A stretch of DNA of 64,000 bases from JABDFW01 sp035550215 (GTDB taxonomy: Bacteria; Bacteroidota; Bacteroidia; Chitinophagales; Chitinophagaceae), in the NCBI GenBank assembly GCA_035550215.1, contig DASZPM010000006.1, positions 124,001 to 188,000 on the forward strand, written 5' to 3'. Each line of letters begins with the position of its first letter. Within the stretch, counting starts at the first letter, position 1. This document shows positions 1 through 8,330 of this stretch, piece by piece. The position numbers were made by a program, and so were the translations under genes. Below the pieces are notes generated by a model, which made no database searches, was not told the origin of the DNA, and worked only from the letters and a program-made list of their open reading frames with translations.

Positions 1-264
1 CGCATCTGCAGCAACCTCAATGTCTTTCTGCACCGCGCGGCTTAGCCCGCAAACGGAGGCATGTTTAATTACTTTTGTTATTTCCCGTACGGACGAAAAA
101 TCACCGGGGCTGGATATGGGAAACCCCGCCTCAATAATATCAACCCCCAAATCTTCAAGGGCGAGGGCCAATTCAATCTTTTCTTTTGTATTCAGCTTGC
201 AACCCGGCACCTGTTCGCCGTCTCTTAAAGTGGTGTCAAAAATGTCAATCTTTTTCTGCGGCAT
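1..264 (-). CDS. leuA: 2-isopropylmalate synthase, N-terminal part (cut by window edge)
   Basis: The first 88 codons of a minus-strand gene that leaves the window at base 1. The start ATG is at 264-262. The protein opens MPQKKIDIFDTTLRDGEQVP; DTTLRDGEQ is the hallmark of the DRE-TIM metallolyase family, where R and D bind the alpha-keto acid and the metal. The following GVDIIEAGFP strand fits isopropylmalate synthase. The enzyme condenses 2-oxoisovalerate with acetyl-CoA, the first step of leucine synthesis, in the cytosol. Homocitrate or citramalate synthase share this N-terminus and cannot be fully excluded without the rest, but the opening is most like LeuA. The upstream leader has a long hairpin and a promoter-like box. 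Confidence 0.87.
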   Translation of the reverse strand, partial: MPQKKIDIFDTTLRDGEQVPGCKLNTKEKIELALALEDLGVDIIEAGFPISSPGDFSSVREITKVIKHASVCGLSRAVQKDIEVAADA

Positions 265-288
265 AGCGTGTTTTTATAAATGAAAAGG

Positions 289-338
289 TGCAGACTGCTT
301 AATTTTGATTGCCTGCCTTATTATTTAAGCAGCCTGCA
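289..338 (-). promoter_or_regulatory. long hairpin in the leuA 5' leader
   Basis: Bases 289-302 and 325-338 form a 14-bp stem in the minus-strand RNA (TGCAGGCTGCTTAA against TTAAGCAGTCTGCA, with one G-U pair) around a 22-nt loop. It sits between the likely transcription start near 338-340 and the leuA start codon. It could be an attenuator, an RNA-stabilising 5' stem or a regulator site; the sequence alone does not tell which. Confidence 0.5.
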
Positions 339-343
339 TCCTT

Positions 344-375
344 CAAAAATAATAATATATATTTACCTGTTCCAA
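344..375 (-). promoter_or_regulatory. leuA promoter, Bacteroidota type
   Basis: On the minus strand TATTTTTG (351-344) matches the Bacteroidota -7 consensus TAnnTTTG, and a TTG at 375-373 lies 21 nt upstream as a possible -33 element. The spacing predicts a start near base 339, giving a leader of about 75 nt. Pattern match only. Confidence 0.45.
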
Positions 376-465
376 GCTAAAGTATGTTGTATTTTACGTT
401 AGACAAACAGGTGTAAACAGGCTACGATACAGGCGTAGCAAGCGTTCGGTAAAAATAAAATTACG

Positions 466-2019
466 ATGCCCAACCGTTCAACAGACGAGCTTTTTCAACT
501 GATAAGGTCGCTTGACAAGAGCGAAAAGAGGATGTTTAAGCTGTATTTGAAGCGTTCAGCAGGCGGTGACGACCTTAAGATAACACGCCTGTTTGACGCA
601 TTGGATGCCATGACAGAATACGATGAAGAGCTTTTGTTAAAGAAAAACAAAAGCATAATAAAGCAACAGTTGAGCAACATGAAGGCTCACCTTTACAAAC
701 AGTTGTTATCCAGCCTGCGGCAGGTAAAGAATGACAACAATATTGACATTATACTGAACGAACAGATGGCTTATGCCCGTATTTTGTACAACAAGGGCCT
801 GTATATGCAAAGCCTGAAGATGCTCGATAAAATAAAGCAGTCGGCAAGGGCTAACCATCAATTTACCTTCCAGATGCAGGCGCTTATATTTGAGAAGAAG
901 ATTGAAGCGCTGCATATTACCCGCAGCCTTGAAAACAGGGCGGAGCAGTTGTCCCATGAGTCTGACGAAGTAAACGCGCACCTTTCGCTGATAAGCAGCC
1001 TGTCAAACCTTTCCCTGCAGTTGTATAGCTGGTATATTAAAATGGGGCATGCAAGGGATGAAAAGGATGTTGCCGCCGTTAAAATGTTTTTTGACGCTAA
1101 CCTGCCCACCTATAAGTTACATGAGCTGGAGTTTTATGAAAAGATGTACCTGTATCAGTCTTATTGCTGGTACGGTTTTATTCTGCAGGACCTGCTGATG
1201 TACTACCGCTACACGCAAAAATGGGTTGACCTTTTTGAACAGGAGCCTATGATGAAAACCGTTGAACCCGGCCAGTACATTAAAGCCATGCATAACGTGC
1301 TTAGCGCTCATTTCGATTTAAACAACTACGACAAATTTGAGGAGGCTTTAAAACAGTTTGAACGGTTCGCAGCATCTGAGAACGCTGACATGAATGCCAA
1401 TGCCCGCATTCAAACTTTTGTGTACCTTAACATCGCCCGCATTAATAAGCACTTTCTTGAAGGCACTTTTACCAAAGGCCTTGAACTTGTGCCGATGATT
1501 GAAGAGAAGCTTGACGAATACAAGCTTCATTTAGACCGCCACCGCACCATGGTGTTCTATTACAAATTTGCCTGCCTGTATTTTGGCAGCGGCGATAATG
1601 AAAAGGCGATAGAATACCTTAACAAAATCATCAACTGGAAGTTTGAACTCCGCACAGACCTGCAGTGTTACGCACGCCTGCTGCATTTGATTGCCCATTA
1701 CGAACTGGGCAACTACGACATACTGGAGTACCTGATAAAATCAGTTTACCGCTTTATGGCCAAAATGAAAAACCTTAGCGTGGTGGAAGAGGAGATATTT
1801 AAGTTTATACGTAAATCCTTCTCTCTTGCGCCAAATAAGATTATTCCCGCTTTTAAATTATTGAAGGAGAAGCTTGAACGGTATAAGGGTAACCCGCTTG
1901 AAACGCGCTCATTTATGTACCTGGATATTACGGGCTGGCTGGAGAGTAAGATTCAGAACATACCTGTTGAACGGGTGAGGAGGAACAGGTTTTTGAGTGG
2001 AAGAAAAGGCAAGGGTTAG
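466..2019 (+). CDS. conserved helical protein of unknown function, TPR-like
   Basis: 517 residues with no signal peptide or membrane segment, so cytosolic. It opens MPNRSTDELFQLIRSLDKSE and is helix-rich throughout, with repeated Tyr/Leu/Ala-spaced helix pairs that look like degenerate tetratricopeptide repeats (for example around residues 100-130 and 370-420). I recognise the type as a hypothetical family common in Bacteroidota, but no function is known to me. The C-terminus is basic (RVRRNRFLSGRKGKG). The gene stands alone between leuA and a small minus-strand gene. A scaffold role is plausible only by analogy with TPR proteins. Confidence 0.8.
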   Translation: MPNRSTDELFQLIRSLDKSEKRMFKLYLKRSAGGDDLKITRLFDALDAMTEYDEELLLKKNKSIIKQQLSNMKAHLYKQLLSSLRQVKNDNNIDIILNEQMAYARILYNKGLYMQSLKMLDKIKQSARANHQFTFQMQALIFEKKIEALHITRSLENRAEQLSHESDEVNAHLSLISSLSNLSLQLYSWYIKMGHARDEKDVAAVKMFFDANLPTYKLHELEFYEKMYLYQSYCWYGFILQDLLMYYRYTQKWVDLFEQEPMMKTVEPGQYIKAMHNVLSAHFDLNNYDKFEEALKQFERFAASENADMNANARIQTFVYLNIARINKHFLEGTFTKGLELVPMIEEKLDEYKLHLDRHRTMVFYYKFACLYFGSGDNEKAIEYLNKIINWKFELRTDLQCYARLLHLIAHYELGNYDILEYLIKSVYRFMAKMKNLSVVEEEIFKFIRKSFSLAPNKIIPAFKLLKEKLERYKGNPLETRSFMYLDITGWLESKIQNIPVERVRRNRFLSGRKGKG

Positions 2020-2040
2020 TGATGCCGTTGCGGCCTCATA

Positions 2041-2283
2041 TTAGTTTTTGCAAATAACAAAATAATACGATTTTGCGTCTGCCCCTTCTTCAAAAATATT
2101 TCTTAGTCTGCTGGTCCTTGTAACCACCGAATGTTTCGCCAGGTCTAATACTTCGCAATTCAATAAAAATGATGAAAATGATTCTATAAATGGAAGAAAT
2201 CTTTTTATAGTGTTTATCTCAACATTTATCTTCTTTTCACTGTAGCTATCGCCTTTAACAGTTAATAGTAATTCTCTTTCCAT
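2041..2283 (-). CDS. small hypothetical protein, 80 aa
   Basis: Minus-strand reading frame with ATG at 2283-2281 and TAA at 2043-2041. The product is 80 residues with balanced composition (MERELLLTVKGDSYSEKKIN at the start, ending YYFVICKN), with no signal or membrane segment. The neighbouring strand carries no competing gene, and the AT-rich 233-bp gap to the next gene could hold divergent promoters. I do not recognise a family. The start MERELLLTVKG and the alternating hydrophobic pattern would fit a small beta-alpha domain. It could still be a chance frame. Confidence 0.5.
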   Translation of the reverse strand: MERELLLTVKGDSYSEKKINVEINTIKRFLPFIESFSSFLLNCEVLDLAKHSVVTRTSRLRNIFEEGADAKSYYFVICKN

Positions 2284-2412
2284 AACTTTTTGTTTTATTA
2301 ATTATCTGACACAATATTATGCCAGTAATTTAATGCCAATGTTTAAAGTCGCCTTAAATAAGATTATAATCCTGCTTAAATACACACATTTATTTCTTTT
2401 TTAAGATATTCT

Positions 2413-2430
2413 AATGTTTTTTTTAACATT
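2413..2430. repeat. small dyad in divergent intergenic region
   Basis: AATGTT and AACATT (2413-2418 and 2425-2430) flank six T residues, within the 2284-2516 gap between two divergent genes. A possible operator; weak evidence. Nothing else stands out in this AT-rich gap apart from GATTATAATC near 2370. Confidence 0.25.
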
Positions 2431-2504
2431 CTGTTTTTACTATATACCCTCTATTAAAACTTTGTTCCAAAAACAGGACAATTTATTCCCAAAAAAAGGT
2501 TTTA

Positions 2505-2512
2505 TAAGTTTG
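2505..2512 (+). promoter_or_regulatory. -7 box abutting the FUSC-type gene
   Basis: TAAGTTTG matches the Bacteroidota -7 consensus and lies only 4 nt before the ATG at 2517, so transcription would start at or next to the start codon (leaderless or nearly so). No convincing -33 element was found at the usual distance. Confidence 0.35.
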
Positions 2513-2516
2513 CATT

Positions 2517-4739
2517 ATGGACTACAGCAGGGCGTTTAGAAAATTTATTTCCGGCCAGCATTTAAACATGGGTATCATACTCACAATAAGCGTGATTGTG
2601 CCTGCTATCGTCCTCTACCATTACGACATCATCAGTACTACCACCGCCTTGCCAATCGGGGCTTTATGTACGGGCTTGACTGACAGCCCGGCGCCACCAA
2701 TGCACCGCCGCAATACGCTGGCGGCTTCGCTGCTTATCAACTTCCTCATGGTGCTGGCAGCAGGCTATTCAAGGGTTTACCCGCCGCTCATCATTACCGA
2801 AATTGTTTTGTTCGGTATGTTCTTCTCGCTGCTGGGCGTATATGGCAGCCGTGCAAACTCCATCGGACTTATTGCACTGCTGGTATTTATTTTCAACATC
2901 GACGCGCATGCAGGCAGCCGGGGCGTTTTAAAAACGGCCTTATTGTTTTCAGGCGGTGGCCTTTTGTACACTGTTATTGCGCTGCTGCAAAATACGCTGC
3001 GCCCTTACAAGCTTATACAACAGTTACTGGGGGAGTGCATTATTGAAACTGCCGGTTACCTAAACACAAAAGCTGCTTTTTACAAACCCAATCCCGATAA
3101 TACGAAGCTGTACGACGACCTGATTAAGTACCAGGTTAACATTCAGCAGCAGCACCAAAACCTGCGCGAACTGCTATACAAAACGCGGCAGGCAGTAACC
3201 GAATCAACCCGCAAGGGCAGGATACTGATGCTGATGTTCCTTGACCTGCTTGATCTATTTGAGCGGCTTATGACTTCGCAACAGGATTACAACAACCTGC
3301 ACGCAGGTTTTGATGAAACGGGCATCCTCACCAGCTATGGCAATACTATTGACGCCCTGGCAGACGAACTGCACGAAATAGGCCTTGCTGTACAGGCAGG
3401 CATTCCATCAAAGCAGCAATACGATATTGATTTGCTGATGGAAAAACTCACGGCAGAGTTTATGGCGCTTCGAGCAGAGAAACTGTCACCCGAAACAATC
3501 GAATCCCTTATCCCGCTGCGGCAGATATTGTACAGCATACAGGACATCGCCGACCGGATAAAAAGGCTGCACCTGTACACTACCTATGACCGCAAGGTGA
3601 GCAGGCAATACCAGCGCAGCAACGACCTGGACAAATTCATCAGCCACCAGGAGTTTGAGCCGCGCCTGCTGGTGGAAAACCTTTCATTGCACTCCAGTCA
3701 TTTCAGGCACGCCATACGTATTACGCTGGCTTTGCTGCTTGGGTATATCATTTCGCTGTTCTTTCCTTTAGGCCATGGTTACTGGATATTGCTTACCATC
3801 GTCACCATTATGAAGCCGGCATACAGCATAACCAAACAGCGCAACATCAGCAGGTTGCTCGGCACGCTCACCGGGGGTACTATTGGCTTTTTAGCGATTT
3901 ACCTTAGCCAGGATAACACAACGGCGCTTTTTGCCGTGATGCTGTTTGCCATGATAATCGCCTACAGCTTCCTGCGCATAAATTACTTTATCGGCGTGGC
4001 TGGCATTACAGTATATGTGCTGCTCAGCCTTAACTTTTTAAGCCCTAAGAGCCTGCATACCGCGCTGGAAGACCGCGTGATTGATACCCTTATCGGCTCG
4101 GCTATCGCCTCAATCATAGCGGCTTTTATTTTACCCAAATGGGAGCATGAGCAGATAACGGGTTATATAAAAGATGCCATTGAAGCAAACAACGCATACT
4201 TTAAAGTAATCGCTGCAAATTTTTTGTCCGGCACCCTGCATAATACTGAATTTAAGCTGGCACGTAAAGAAGCCTTTGTGCGCCTCGCTAACCTTGGCGA
4301 CAATTTTCAGCGCATGATATCTGAGCCAAAAAACCGGCAACCGAAACTTGAGCTGTACCACCAGTTTGTTGTTACCAGTTACACGCTTACCTCCAATATC
4401 GCGGCCCTTTCTTATTATGCGCAGCGCACACAGCAAAGCTATGTGTCAGCCGATTTTGAGCCGCTGATTGCCGAAGTAAATACGCACTTTGATAAAGCGC
4501 TGGCCATTGTTGAAAACGAACGCCCTGCAGCAGTTGATGCTCCCGAAGCAGGCCTGTCAATTAACATGCGTGTACAGCAGTTGCTTGACCAGCGTAAGAA
4601 AGAACTTATTACCGGCCGGCAGGACAATATGGGGGTACGCAATACCCTGTCAGACCTTAAAACCATCACCGACCAGTTTTATATGATTAGTGATATAACG
4701 GAAGAGCAAAGCAAGATACTGGGCAAGATTTATAGTTGA
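2517..4739 (+). CDS. FUSC family inner-membrane protein (YccS/YhfK-like)
   Basis: 740 residues with two blocks of membrane helices (about 17-160 and 395-520) separated and followed by long soluble helical regions. This is the layout of the fusaric acid resistance / aromatic acid exporter (FUSC) family, in particular the YccS-like proteins. The first block has PIGALCTGLTDSPAP and the second has GHGYWILLTIVTIMKPAYS, both typical for this family. The protein probably acts as an efflux pump for aromatic or other small acids, but the substrate is unknown. It stands alone and is convergent with glpF, only 28 bp away. Assignment to family is firm, function is not. Confidence 0.88.
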   Translation: MDYSRAFRKFISGQHLNMGIILTISVIVPAIVLYHYDIISTTTALPIGALCTGLTDSPAPPMHRRNTLAASLLINFLMVLAAGYSRVYPPLIITEIVLFGMFFSLLGVYGSRANSIGLIALLVFIFNIDAHAGSRGVLKTALLFSGGGLLYTVIALLQNTLRPYKLIQQLLGECIIETAGYLNTKAAFYKPNPDNTKLYDDLIKYQVNIQQQHQNLRELLYKTRQAVTESTRKGRILMLMFLDLLDLFERLMTSQQDYNNLHAGFDETGILTSYGNTIDALADELHEIGLAVQAGIPSKQQYDIDLLMEKLTAEFMALRAEKLSPETIESLIPLRQILYSIQDIADRIKRLHLYTTYDRKVSRQYQRSNDLDKFISHQEFEPRLLVENLSLHSSHFRHAIRITLALLLGYIISLFFPLGHGYWILLTIVTIMKPAYSITKQRNISRLLGTLTGGTIGFLAIYLSQDNTTALFAVMLFAMIIAYSFLRINYFIGVAGITVYVLLSLNFLSPKSLHTALEDRVIDTLIGSAIASIIAAFILPKWEHEQITGYIKDAIEANNAYFKVIAANFLSGTLHNTEFKLARKEAFVRLANLGDNFQRMISEPKNRQPKLELYHQFVVTSYTLTSNIAALSYYAQRTQQSYVSADFEPLIAEVNTHFDKALAIVENERPAAVDAPEAGLSINMRVQQLLDQRKKELITGRQDNMGVRNTLSDLKTITDQFYMISDITEEQSKILGKIYS

Positions 4740-4767
4740 GGTAGCTTAAAGCCTGCCGCTGCATCCC

Positions 4768-5478
4768 CTACACCAACGCCCCGTATAATACTGCTGCAAG
4801 TACGGCGCCGATAACAGGGGCTATTACAGGTATCCAGCTATACTTCCAGTCGCTGTCGCGCTTATCTTTAATGGGCAGTATAAAATGCATAATACGCGGG
4901 CCAAGGTCCCTTGCCGGGTTAATGGCATACCCCGTAGGGCCGCCCAGGCTAAGGCCTATGCCTAATACCAGCAACGCAACCGGCAACGCATCTAATGAGC
5001 CAAGGCCACCCTGTGCCTTGGTAATGTAAAGCACCCCAAAAAGCAAAACAAACGTGCCTATTATTTCTGACATAACATTAAACCATGCATTGCGTATGGA
5101 TGGCGAAGTGCAAAAAGTTCCCAGCTTGGCATCCTTATCGGCCGTTTCGTCAAAATGCTGTTTATAGGTAACCCACACCAGCAGCGCGCCAAGCATGGCG
5201 CCCAGCATCTGCGCGGTTATATACACTGGCACATCGCTCCAGTTAAATTTACCGGCCCACGCCAGCCCTATGGTTACAGCAGGGTTTAAGTGCGCGCCGC
5301 TGCCCAGCCCCGTGGCTACAAACACCCCGGTAAACACCGCGATAGCCCAGCCGAATGTAATGGCTATAAGGCCGCCGTTATTACCTTTTGTTTTTGCAAG
5401 TATTACATTAGCTACTACGCCATCGCCTAAAAGAACCAGCACTGCCGTGCCTAAAAATTCACCGGTAAAAGGTGTCAT
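4768..5478 (-). CDS. glpF: aquaglyceroporin / glycerol uptake facilitator
   Basis: 236 residues with six membrane helices and the two pore-forming NPA loops of the MIP family: HLNPAVT at residues 63-69 and INPARD at 186-191. The Asp after the second NPAR and the following GPR are marks of glycerol-conducting members rather than water-specific aquaporins. It lets glycerol cross the inner membrane by diffusion. The gene follows glpD on the same strand with an 87-bp gap, so the two probably form a glycerol-use unit (import, then oxidation of glycerol 3-phosphate). No glycerol kinase gene is in the window. Confidence 0.93.
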   Translation of the reverse strand: MTPFTGEFLGTAVLVLLGDGVVANVILAKTKGNNGGLIAITFGWAIAVFTGVFVATGLGSGAHLNPAVTIGLAWAGKFNWSDVPVYITAQMLGAMLGALLVWVTYKQHFDETADKDAKLGTFCTSPSIRNAWFNVMSEIIGTFVLLFGVLYITKAQGGLGSLDALPVALLVLGIGLSLGGPTGYAINPARDLGPRIMHFILPIKDKRDSDWKYSWIPVIAPVIGAVLAAVLYGALV

Positions 5479-5565
5479 ACAGCAAGTTATTTTGTGGTTG
5501 AAAGAAATTATTTACAAAACTGCAATCATTATTTGGCTGCCCTAAATTAGGGTTTGTATTTAATA

Positions 5566-7041
5566 TTACGCGTTGTATTGCTTTGCAAGCTGTTCAAATG
5601 CCGACACCTGTTCGCTCACCCATCCGTCATCTTTTTTCAATAGAGCGGCCATTTGTGCTGCTATGTCGCGTACCATGGTAACGGCCTTTTGTGCATCCAA
5701 AAACAAAAAGCGTGTCCTGCGTGCCAGTATATCCTCCGGCGTCATAGCCATTTCTTCTTCTACGAAATAACGCACATCTTCCGCCGAGCACTTAAACGCC
5801 GTGTGCAGCACCTTTATTCCATCGGGGGTGTGGCTGCCAATGGCAAGCCTTTTGGTTATACAGGCTGCAGGTTGCAGGCCGCCAACGGTAATAGCGTTGT
5901 TAACAACGTCCTCGGCCATCTTTCGGTAGGTTGTCCACTTGCCGCCGGTTATGGTGATAAGCCCTGTTTTTGAAACAAGTATTACATGGTCCCGGCTGAG
6001 CACCGATGTTTTTTTAGCATGCTTCTGTTTTACCAGCGGCCTCAGCCCCGCAAACATACTGGTTACGTCCTGCCTGGTTATATTGGCTGCAAGGTACCTG
6101 TTGGCATGGTGAAGAATAAACGCAATCTCTTCTTCCAGGGGTTTTGGCTCCACAGCGGCATGTTCCACCGGCGTATCTGTTGTTCCCAATACCACCTTGT
6201 TGTGCCAGGGAACGGCAAATAACACGCGGCCGTCATCCGTTTTGGGTATCATCATGGCATTATCCCCCGGAAAAAATTTCCTGTCAACCACCAGGTGAAT
6301 GCCCTGCGACGGCGCTACCAGCATATCATCCTCCGGCGCGTCCATCTGCATAATGGTATCGGTAAAAACCCCCGTTGCATTTATAACCACCCTGCCTTTA
6401 AGCGTATATCTTTTGCCTGAGCCTGCATCTTCCGCCACTACCCCGCTCACCCTGTTATTATTTTTTACCAGCCCTGTTACCTTGCAGTAATTAAGCAGGG
6501 TTGCACCGTGTTTTGCTGCCGTAGTGGCAAGCTCTATGGCAAGGCGTGCGTCGTCAAACTGGCCGTCGTAATACAAAATGCCGCCCTGTAAATTTTTGCC
6601 GCTTATGCCCGGCAATTGCGCCAAAACTTTTTTCCTGCTTAACAGCCTTGTTTTACCAATGCCCAGCCGGCCGCTCATTACGTCATACAGTTTAAGGCCT
6701 ATGCCGTAAAACATTTTATCCCACAGGCTGTAGGCGGGCACTACAAAAGCCAGTTTTGCCGTAAGGTGCGGCGCATTTTTAAGCAGGTACCCACGCTCGC
6801 GCAACGCCTCCATTACCAATTTTATATTACCCTGGGCAAGATAGCGCACACCGCCATGCACCAGCTTGGTGGCACGACTGCTGGTGCCTTTGGCAAAATC
6901 AAACCGCTCCAGCAGCAGGGTTTTATAACCCCTTGAAGCAGCGTCAACCGCAGCGCCGAGCCCCGTGGCGCCCCCACCGATGATGATGATATCCCATTCC
7001 CGTTCATTCTGCAGGTTTTGCAGCATTATATTCCTGTTCAT
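5566..7041 (-). CDS. glpD: aerobic glycerol-3-phosphate dehydrogenase (FAD)
   Basis: 491 residues, close to the usual length of GlpD. An FAD-binding Rossmann motif GGGATG lies at residues 22-27, followed by the family signatures GTSSRATKLVHGGVRYL and, later, GKWTTYRKMAEDVV. It oxidises glycerol 3-phosphate to dihydroxyacetone phosphate and passes electrons to quinone at the inner face of the membrane. Start: ATG at 7041; a second Met at codon 6 is also possible. It precedes glpF on the same strand, supporting a role in glycerol catabolism. There is nothing odd in the active core. Confidence 0.94.
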   Translation of the reverse strand: MNRNIMLQNLQNEREWDIIIIGGGATGLGAAVDAASRGYKTLLLERFDFAKGTSSRATKLVHGGVRYLAQGNIKLVMEALRERGYLLKNAPHLTAKLAFVVPAYSLWDKMFYGIGLKLYDVMSGRLGIGKTRLLSRKKVLAQLPGISGKNLQGGILYYDGQFDDARLAIELATTAAKHGATLLNYCKVTGLVKNNNRVSGVVAEDAGSGKRYTLKGRVVINATGVFTDTIMQMDAPEDDMLVAPSQGIHLVVDRKFFPGDNAMMIPKTDDGRVLFAVPWHNKVVLGTTDTPVEHAAVEPKPLEEEIAFILHHANRYLAANITRQDVTSMFAGLRPLVKQKHAKKTSVLSRDHVILVSKTGLITITGGKWTTYRKMAEDVVNNAITVGGLQPAACITKRLAIGSHTPDGIKVLHTAFKCSAEDVRYFVEEEMAMTPEDILARRTRFLFLDAQKAVTMVRDIAAQMAALLKKDDGWVSEQVSAFEQLAKQYNA

Positions 7042-7499
7042 GCGGTTGCTTTAGGTGTACAATATTAGTAATTATGTTTTTTGCCCCCTGCAAAAAGCCC
7101 TGCGAAGCTGTTTTACAGGCAGGAAAATTAACCTGGAAAGGAGGAAAAGGGAGGAATATAAAAAGTATTAAACTATTCATTTTCAAGTAATTAATTCAAA
7201 ATGTGGTTGAATTTTTTTTGAATTCGTTCCCGGAGTTTAACCATAAAACTTAACATACAACCTATACCCGGTTACTCTTTTAACCAAAACCATGACCCGC
7301 ATCCCCCGCCTGGCGGCCTTCCGCGTGACCATTTTCAGCGGCTTCATAAAATCATCCTAACCGCAGGCAACCGCGCATTAATCTCCTGTCATTCCAGCTT
7401 CTCTTCATTCTCCACCTGTTCTTCCTAACTTCCCACTCTTCCGGACTTCCAGACTTTCCGGCTTTTCGGAATTTCTGACTTCCGGTCTTCCCGACTATC
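7042..7499. other. gene-free stretch with purine/pyrimidine repeat tract
   Basis: 458 bp between glpD and the terminase-like gene. The left half is AT-rich and probably holds the glpD promoter; TAATATTG about 20 nt upstream of its start is a near match to the -7 box. The right half (from about 7380) becomes strongly strand-biased and repetitive (see the repeat entry). No RNA gene seen. Confidence 0.5.
7435..7495 (-). repeat. degenerate GGAAGTC-type short repeats
   Basis: Read on the minus strand, this tract is a run of 7-9-nt units close to GGAAGTC (GGAAGACC, GGAAGTCA, GGAAAGTCT, GGAAGTCC). It lies directly after the stop codon of the terminase-like gene. A 15-nt stretch, CTTCCGGTCTTCCCG on the plus strand at 7479-7493, recurs exactly inside that gene at 7715-7729. 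Confidence 0.6.
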
Positions 7500-8138
7500 T
7501 CACCATACACTATACGGGTTCATCTTTGGTGGGCCCGGCGCTGTATTGGCCGGCGCCTTATTCAGGCTTATGGTGCCATTATTGGCTGCCGGGGGGCTTT
7601 CATCTCTTTTTGGTGCTTCATACTGCCGTCTTCCTGGCTCCCGTTCCTCAATAGCCTTTTCACCCGGTGGTACAATCACCTCCTGTTTATCTTCCCGACT
7701 TTCGGACTTTCCGTCTTCCGGTCTTCCCGGCTTTCTTTCTCCCTCGCTTACAATGTTATCATAGTTGAGGTTAAGCGTTACCTGCCAGTCCTGTTCCTGC
7801 CTGACCTGTTTGGGGTCTATCCCGTGGTTTACCTTAAGGTCGTAAACCAGGCCGCGGGTATTACCCTCACCGTTTACCAGCGCATGCATCTTGCGGCACA
7901 TTACCCAGTAGCGTATGTTTTTAAACAGCGCCCGGTAGTTCTTGTTGTTTTCGTATTTCTGCAGGTCATCCTCTCCCATACCCATAAAAAGGCAAAAACC
8001 TTCCAGCGTGTAAATAATCTTTTTGGGTACCTGTATTAGCTTGTCCCGGTAACGTACGGTTTCAATGTTTTCGTCGCACTGGCGGCGGTACTCCTCCCAC
8101 TTCTCCCGCATATCGGCGGGCTGTAATTTATAGGCCAT
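7500..8138 (-). CDS. orphan phage terminase small subunit / DNA-packaging-like protein
   Basis: 212 residues. The N-terminal two thirds (REKWEEYRRQCDEN near residue 11, YTLEGFCLFMGM near 43, then RVEMK-like helices and KVRQEQDWQVTLNLNY-type strand around 110-130) resemble small terminase / gp3 DNA-packaging proteins that recognise phage DNA ends through a helix-turn-helix. The last 80 residues are charged, Pro-rich and low-complexity. Residues around 133-150 are encoded by the GGAAGTC-like repeat, so this tail may be a repeat invasion. No large terminase, portal or capsid gene is nearby, so it is an orphan or a domesticated remnant. The match is by eye and the call is moderate. Confidence 0.6.
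   Translation of the reverse strand: MAYKLQPADMREKWEEYRRQCDENIETVRYRDKLIQVPKKIIYTLEGFCLFMGMGEDDLQKYENNKNYRALFKNIRYWVMCRKMHALVNGEGNTRGLVYDLKVNHGIDPKQVRQEQDWQVTLNLNYDNIVSEGERKPGRPEDGKSESREDKQEVIVPPGEKAIEEREPGRRQYEAPKRDESPPAANNGTISLNKAPANTAPGPPKMNPYSVW
7690..7745 (-). repeat. GGAAGTC-type repeat tract inside the terminase-like gene
   Basis: Minus-strand units GGAAGACC, GGAAGACG, GAAAGTCC, GAAAGTCG, GGAAGATA in succession. They encode the low-complexity segment GRPEDGKSESREDK. The tract shares the exact 15-mer CTTCCGGTCTTCCCG (7715-7729) with the tract downstream of the gene. Confidence 0.55.
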
Positions 8139-8235
8139 AACTACTATTTATTATAAATAGCAAAAACGGCAAAGTGTCCGCTAAAAATGGGAAATTTTTT
8201 TTGGGGGGTAGGGCACACAAGGGTTAAAGGGACAA

Positions 8236-8300
8236 TAAGGACTTTGGGGACACTAAGCCACTGGGAAAATCGCAAGTCTTTATCATCCCCAAAGTCCTTA
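8236..8300. repeat. perfect 15-bp inverted repeat
   Basis: TAAGGACTTTGGGGA (8236-8250) and its exact reverse complement (8286-8300) enclose 35 nt. It lies between the terminase-like gene and the end of the outer-membrane barrel gene. The flanks repeat GGGACA-like words (8230 and 8247). It could be a terminator for the barrel gene, since it lies about 30 nt after its stop, but the loop is long and the T-run is weak. It could equally be a repeat-element end. Confidence 0.5.
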
Positions 8301-8330
8301 AAACCTGTACAGTATTTTAAAAACATCCTT

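Noticed and set aside
20..283. plus-strand reading frame of 87 aa
   Set aside because: Shadow of leuA on the minus strand, whose protein matches a known family.
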